From assembly GCA_023897205.1 (NCBI GenBank), contig JAHWDD010000001.1, positions 6,014,001-6,078,000 on the forward strand: a DNA stretch of 64,000 nucleotides, read 5' to 3'. The DNA is from Exophiala sp. HKRS030. Taxonomy: Eukaryota; Ascomycota; Eurotiomycetes; Chaetothyriales; Herpotrichiellaceae. Position 1 is the first letter of the stretch. Each line of letters starts with the position of its first letter. A program made the translations under genes and the position numbers. A model generated the notes under the pieces. That model did no database searches. It was given only the letters and a program-made list of their open reading frames with translations, and was not told the DNA's origin. Positions 59,708 to 64,000 of this stretch are shown piece after piece.

Positions 59708-62700
59708 ATGGCCGCCACTGCCCCAGTCTGGCACCGCATATCCTTCCCTGTCCACCGACTGCGCTCGAACCCGATTTCCATCTCCAGAACATGCACAAGG
59801 TCTATCTCACATAACAAGACCGGCCGCCGCTCCAGCGATACCATCAAAGTAAAGAAACCCTCACAATACTCGCCGGAGAATGCACATTTCCCGCTCCCGG
59901 AAGGCTCCTCTGTATCCTTCCGCACCAAACAAGACCTCTTCAGTGATAGGCATATAGGACCTTCGCACGATGAGGAAGAACAGATGCTCAAGGTCCTTGA
60001 CCCACCAGTGAAGGATCTGGAAGACTTCATTCGCCAGTCTTTACCTGCAGACATCCGTGCCAAAGCACCACTACAACTACATAATGCCTTCGGAGAGTCC
60101 AACGAGACTGGTGTGCATGAGGTGGCCATAGAAAGAGAGCTGCTCAGTCTATCTGTTGAGAACAATGCATATTCTACATTTATCGGCCAAGGATATTATG
60201 GAACCAACACCCCTCCCGTCATTCAGAGAAATGTTCTAGAGAGTCCTGCTTGGTACACGAGCTACACTCCGTACCAGGCCGAGATCAGTCAAGGCCGTTT
60301 GGAATCCCTTCTGAACTTCCAGACTCTTGTCACGGACTTGACTGGGCTCGCAATTGCCAATGCTTCAGTTCTCGACGAAGGAACAGCAGCGGCAGAAGCC
60401 ATGACCCTGTCACTAAATGCACTACCAACCTCTCGCCTAAAGAAAGAGGGCAAGGTGTTTGTTGTATCTTCGTCTGTTCATCCTCAGACAAAAGCTGTTC
60501 TAGCTTCTCGGGCATCAGGCTTTGGCATTAATCTTATCTTTGGCAGTGTTACAGAAAACGATTACCAACTAGTCAAAGAGCAGGGCGATAATCTCGTCGG
60601 TGTCTTGGTACAATACCCTGATACCCTCGGAGGTGTCCACGACTTCCAGGGTCTCTCTGACTTGGTACATAAGGCAGGTGGTACATTCTGTGTCGCGACA
60701 GACTTACTAGCTTTGACCCTTTTGAAGTCGCCTGGTGAATTTGGTGCCGATGTTGCATTCGGAAGCGCCCAGCGATTTGGCGTTCCGTTAGGGTTCGGTG
60801 GTCCACATGCTGCTTTCTTTGCCTGCAACGAAAAGCACAAGCGCAAAATACCCGGTCGGCTCGTCGGCGTGTCAAAAGATCGTCTCGGAAACCGCGCTTT
60901 ACGTTTGGCACTTCAAACTCGTGAGCAACATATCAGGAGAGAAAAGGCAACAAGCAATATCTGCACTGCACAGGCCCTCCTTGCAAACATGAGCGCTTTC
61001 TATGCTATTTACCATGGGCCTCAAGGACTGAAAGCCATCGCTTTACGTCTCTCGAACATGGCTAAATTTGCTCAAGTCCTTCTGCAGGACAAAGGCTTCG
61101 ACATCTCAACTCGCGGTACCAACAAGGATGGCCTCGTCCTCTTTGATACTGTGGCTGTGAGTGGAACCCAGGAAACAATGAAAGCAGTCCTAGAGAATGC
61201 CAGAAACAACCAAATCACTCTCCGTTATGTGGAGAAGCAATCAGACAAAAATGTTGTTCAGCTTGCGTTCTCCATCGATGAGACCACTTCTTCTCGATCT
61301 TTGGCGAAATTGCTTGAATGTTTTGGTGTTTCTCTGGATGACTACCGTGCTGCGTTGGTGGATACTGATGTTGCATCCATGGTTAACGGCAATGGTATTC
61401 CCGCCAATTTGCAGCGACAAACGCCATATCTCACCCACCCAGTCTTCAACTCGCACCACTCTGAGACTGAGCTATTGAGATACATCCATCATCTGCAATC
61501 CAAAGATCTCTCTCTCGTCCACTCGATGATACCACTAGGCTCCTGCACGATGAAGCTCAATGGAACTACCGAAATGCTCCCGGTCTCGTTCCACGGGTTC
61601 TCCAAACTCCACCCCTTCACCAACATCGGTAACGCGAGAGGCTATTCCAAGTTGATTTCTCGTTTGACCCAAAATTTGAAGAATATCACAGGAATGGACG
61701 ATGTCAGTCTCCAGCCTAATTCTGGAGCCCAAGGAGAGTTTGCTGGTCTCAGAGTCATCAAGAAATACCATGAGAATCAGGATGGTGGCAAGGCAAGGAA
61801 TATCTGTCTAATTCCAGTTTCTGCTCACGGCACAAATCCCGCGTCGGCCGCCATGGCAGGAATGAAGGTCGTTCCGCTGAAGTGCGACACCAAAACTGGC
61901 AACCTAGATCTGAAAGATTTGAAAGACAAATGCGAAAAACACAAGGATGAGCTTGCTGCTATCATGATTACATACCCAAGCACATTTGGAGTTTTCGAGC
62001 CCGGTATCAAAGAAGTTTGCGAAACGGTACATAGACATGGTGGCCAAGTATACATGGACGGAGCCAACTTAAACGCACAAATTGGACTATGCAACCCTGG
62101 AGAGATTGGTGCAGATGTCTGCCACTTAAACTTGCACAAGACTTTCTGCATACCTCACGGTGGAGGTGGACCAGGTGTCGGACCAATTGCGGTCAAACAA
62201 CATCTCAGGCCCTACCTGCCTTCGCATCCTCATGTCGATCCACACCGTCGACAAACTGGTGTCAAGGATACCAATGCAATCTCTCCTGTTAGCTCTGCGC
62301 CTTGGGGTAGTGCATCGATTCTGCCTATCAGTTACGCCTACATTCAGCTCATGGGTAGTAAAGGACTAACGCATGGCACAAAGGCTGCACTCCTTAATGC
62401 CAACTACATTATGTCGCGACTCAAGCCTCATTACCCGATTCTATATACGAACAACAATGGACGATGTGCTCACGAGTTTATCCTGGATGCTCGTGGTTTC
62501 AAAGAAACGAGCGGTATCGAGGCAATTGATATCGCCAAACGTCTTCAGGATTATGGCTTCCATGCACCCACGATGAGCTGGCCTGTTGCAAACACTCTCA
62601 TGATTGAACCCACCGAGTCCGAGTCGAAGGAAGAACTCGATCGATTCTGTGATGCGCTGATTTCAATCAGAGAAGAGATTAAGGCTATTGAAGATGGTAA

Positions 62701-62955
62701 AATGCCGCGCGAGAACAATGTCTTGAAGAATTCACCTCACCCCAGATCGACCTCCTCCGAGATAACTGGGACCGACCTTACAGTCGGGAACAGGCTGCTT
62801 ATCCTCTCCCTTGGCTAAAAGAAAAGAAGTTCTGGCCCAGTGTTGCCCGTGTTGACGACGCATATGGCGACACAAACCTGTTCTGCACATGTACACCTGT
62901 TGAAGGATTCGAGCAGGAGGGCATCACTGGGTTCCAGGCCCCAGTGCCTACATGA
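59708..62955 (+). CDS. GCV2: glycine dehydrogenase (decarboxylating), P-protein, one frame break
   Basis: PLP-dependent P subunit of the mitochondrial glycine cleavage system; decarboxylates glycine and passes the aminomethyl group to lipoyl H-protein. Single exon. The N terminus ([20 protein letters not shown]...[13 protein letters not shown]) is a typical Arg/Ser-rich mitochondrial presequence. The two homologous halves of the eukaryotic P-protein are present: FSDRHIGPS...[22 protein letters not shown]...[12 protein letters not shown] in the first, and [13 protein letters not shown]...[12 protein letters not shown]...[13 protein letters not shown]...[17 protein letters not shown] in the second, with the PLP lysine at K811. 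Near the end one base is missing at the C4 run 62740-62743: LKNSPHP must join [20 protein letters not shown], continuing to FQAPVPT and stop at 62953-62955. Restored length about 1082 aa. Uncorrected, the last 78 residues are lost. Confidence 0.95.
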
Positions 62956-63418
62956 TATGAAAACTGTTCACATTGGCTGTAAAGAAAAATGATCCGTTAT
63001 ATGCAGATACCGATTGGGTTTCAACATTTCCATCGGTTAGCATTTCGTGGAGTTGGGGTTGGTCCTTCCCAGGAGCTTATCTGGGTCAGACTAACGGCGT
63101 TTAAGCAAGTTCCTTGTAGGAAATGTGCTATCACAACGGGCTGGGTGGCTTTTTCTCATCAGCATTTCAACAGGACAAATATTTATATGGCGGCAATCTA
63201 CCGTTAAGTATGAACAAATACATTGGATAAATTGTCATGTCTTCTCAGGCTGTTAACACAAGATCATTAAAATCTGCAAATTGACCATGAACGAAAGTTT
63301 GTTGGTCTTCGAATCAGCTCCATGCCTCGTGGAGAGCTTCAATCATGTCGTGGATTCTCGAATGATGCCATTCATTCCCTTCTGACTTCCCTTCTCCCTT
63401 TACTTCACCCCTCCATTA
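62956..63418. other. intergenic, convergent 3' regions
   Basis: Nothing recognised. Confidence 0.5.
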
Positions 63419-63772
63419 TCAAAGCCGTTTGGCACCACTCTTCCACTGACCGGCATCCTCAACGCCCCGTGCTAAATCCTTGGTACCGCTCTCGAGCCCA
63501 GTAGCAGCATTGTTGAGCCCATCACCCAAGGGCTTGCCAGCGGATCCGGTGGCGCCGGTAATGGTGTCTCCAATGCCTCGACCTGCCGCGCCAGCCACGC
63601 CACCTACAGTGCGGGCTAGTCCACCGACAGTATTCTAAGGGCTGGTTAGCGGATGTGCAGAAGCAGTGAATTGCATTCCCCATTCGGGAGCACCACATAC
63701 GCCGAGTGTAGAAGTGACGAATTTAGCGGCGCCCGTAACGCCTTCATCTGAGGACGAGGTATTAATTGGCAT
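63419..63772 (-). CDS. small glycine/alanine-rich protein (may have further 5' exons beyond window)
   Basis: Exons 63701-63772 and 63419-63634 with a 66-nt intron (donor GTATGTGG, acceptor CCCTTAG) give at least 95 aa from the ATG at 63772 (MPINTSSSDEGVTGAAKF). The body is a low-complexity, helix-prone series of GG/AT repeats: LGNTVGGLARTVGGVAGAAG, GDTITGATGSAGKPLGDGL, ending EDAGQWKSGAKRL. Such short Gly/Ala proteins are common in Pezizomycotina genomes and some are stress- or conidium-associated, but no function is assigned. The base triplet before the ATG can be reached from an upstream exon (frame SRSLSKTLR, donor GTAAGT near 63858), so the true start may lie further right, possibly outside the window. 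Confidence 0.65.
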
Positions 63773-64000
63773 TTCTGTGGGAGAACATCCGTTAGTAATT
63801 GCGTTGAGCATGTCATTGACTGCTATAATAAAACATCTGATGTCTATCTATAGACTTACTTCTTAAGGTTTTTGACAAACTTCGAGAGTAACCTTCACGA
63901 TGATTTCGTACTGCGTTTAGCTCTTGATGATGTTTTTCAATACAACAGAATCCAAGACAATGCCAAACAGAGGATTCCCATCCTTCATCGCTCCAAATAT

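Overview
The window is nuclear DNA of a filamentous ascomycete (Pezizomycotina). Evidence: many short introns (about 45-110 nt) with GT..AG ends and CTRAC-like branch points, a FlbA-type developmental RGS protein, and fungal versions of conserved housekeeping genes. The class is not certain; gene repertoire and motif use would fit Eurotiomycetes or a relative. There is no operon logic, CRISPR array, rRNA or tRNA that I could support. I assembled 18 protein genes, most with exon junctions checked for phase.

Layout. 1-5.9 kb: beta-mannosidase (minus, cut by the left edge) divergent from the leucine gene LEU1. 5.9-16.9 kb: an 11-kb block without convincing genes, rich in short tandem repeats and in the 9-mer TACGGAGTA. 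16.9-26.4 kb: flbA-type RGS protein, CDC73 (Paf1 complex) and a degenerate G-alpha-like protein, all on the plus strand. 27.5-28.6 kb: monothiol glutaredoxin GRX3/4 type. 30.6-35.3 kb: gamma-butyrobetaine hydroxylase-like dioxygenase divergent from the PP2A B subunit. 36-37.8 kb: splicing factor NTR2. 39.5-41.5 kb: secreted AttH/CrtC-like protein and a cytochrome b561-like membrane protein, convergent. 42.8-49.8 kb: SmG, TAF2 and a choline/ethanolamine phosphotransferase. 50.2-57.2 kb: CitE-like lyase, the AGC kinase SCH9, and ADA2. 58.3-63.8 kb: a small conserved protein of unknown function, the glycine decarboxylase P-protein, and a small glycine/alanine-rich protein.

Most genes are housekeeping: TFIID/SAGA/Paf1 transcription (TAF2, ADA2, CDC73), splicing (NTR2, SmG), nutrient and phosphatase signalling (SCH9, PP2A-B), amino acid and lipid metabolism, and Fe-S/redox functions. 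They share intergenic regions as divergent pairs but do not form a pathway cluster.

Two observations stand out. First, the protein at 24518-26406 joins a fungal NLR-type N-terminal domain to a G-alpha fold in which the P-loop lysine, catalytic arginine, DxxGQ and NKxD boxes are all gone: an apparent pseudo-GTPase, 5.5 kb from an RGS gene. Second, seven conserved genes contain ten one-base reading-frame breaks. Nine are a missing base at a G or C run, which points to homopolymer undercalls in the assembly rather than to pseudogenes; anyone predicting proteins from this sequence will otherwise get truncated products.
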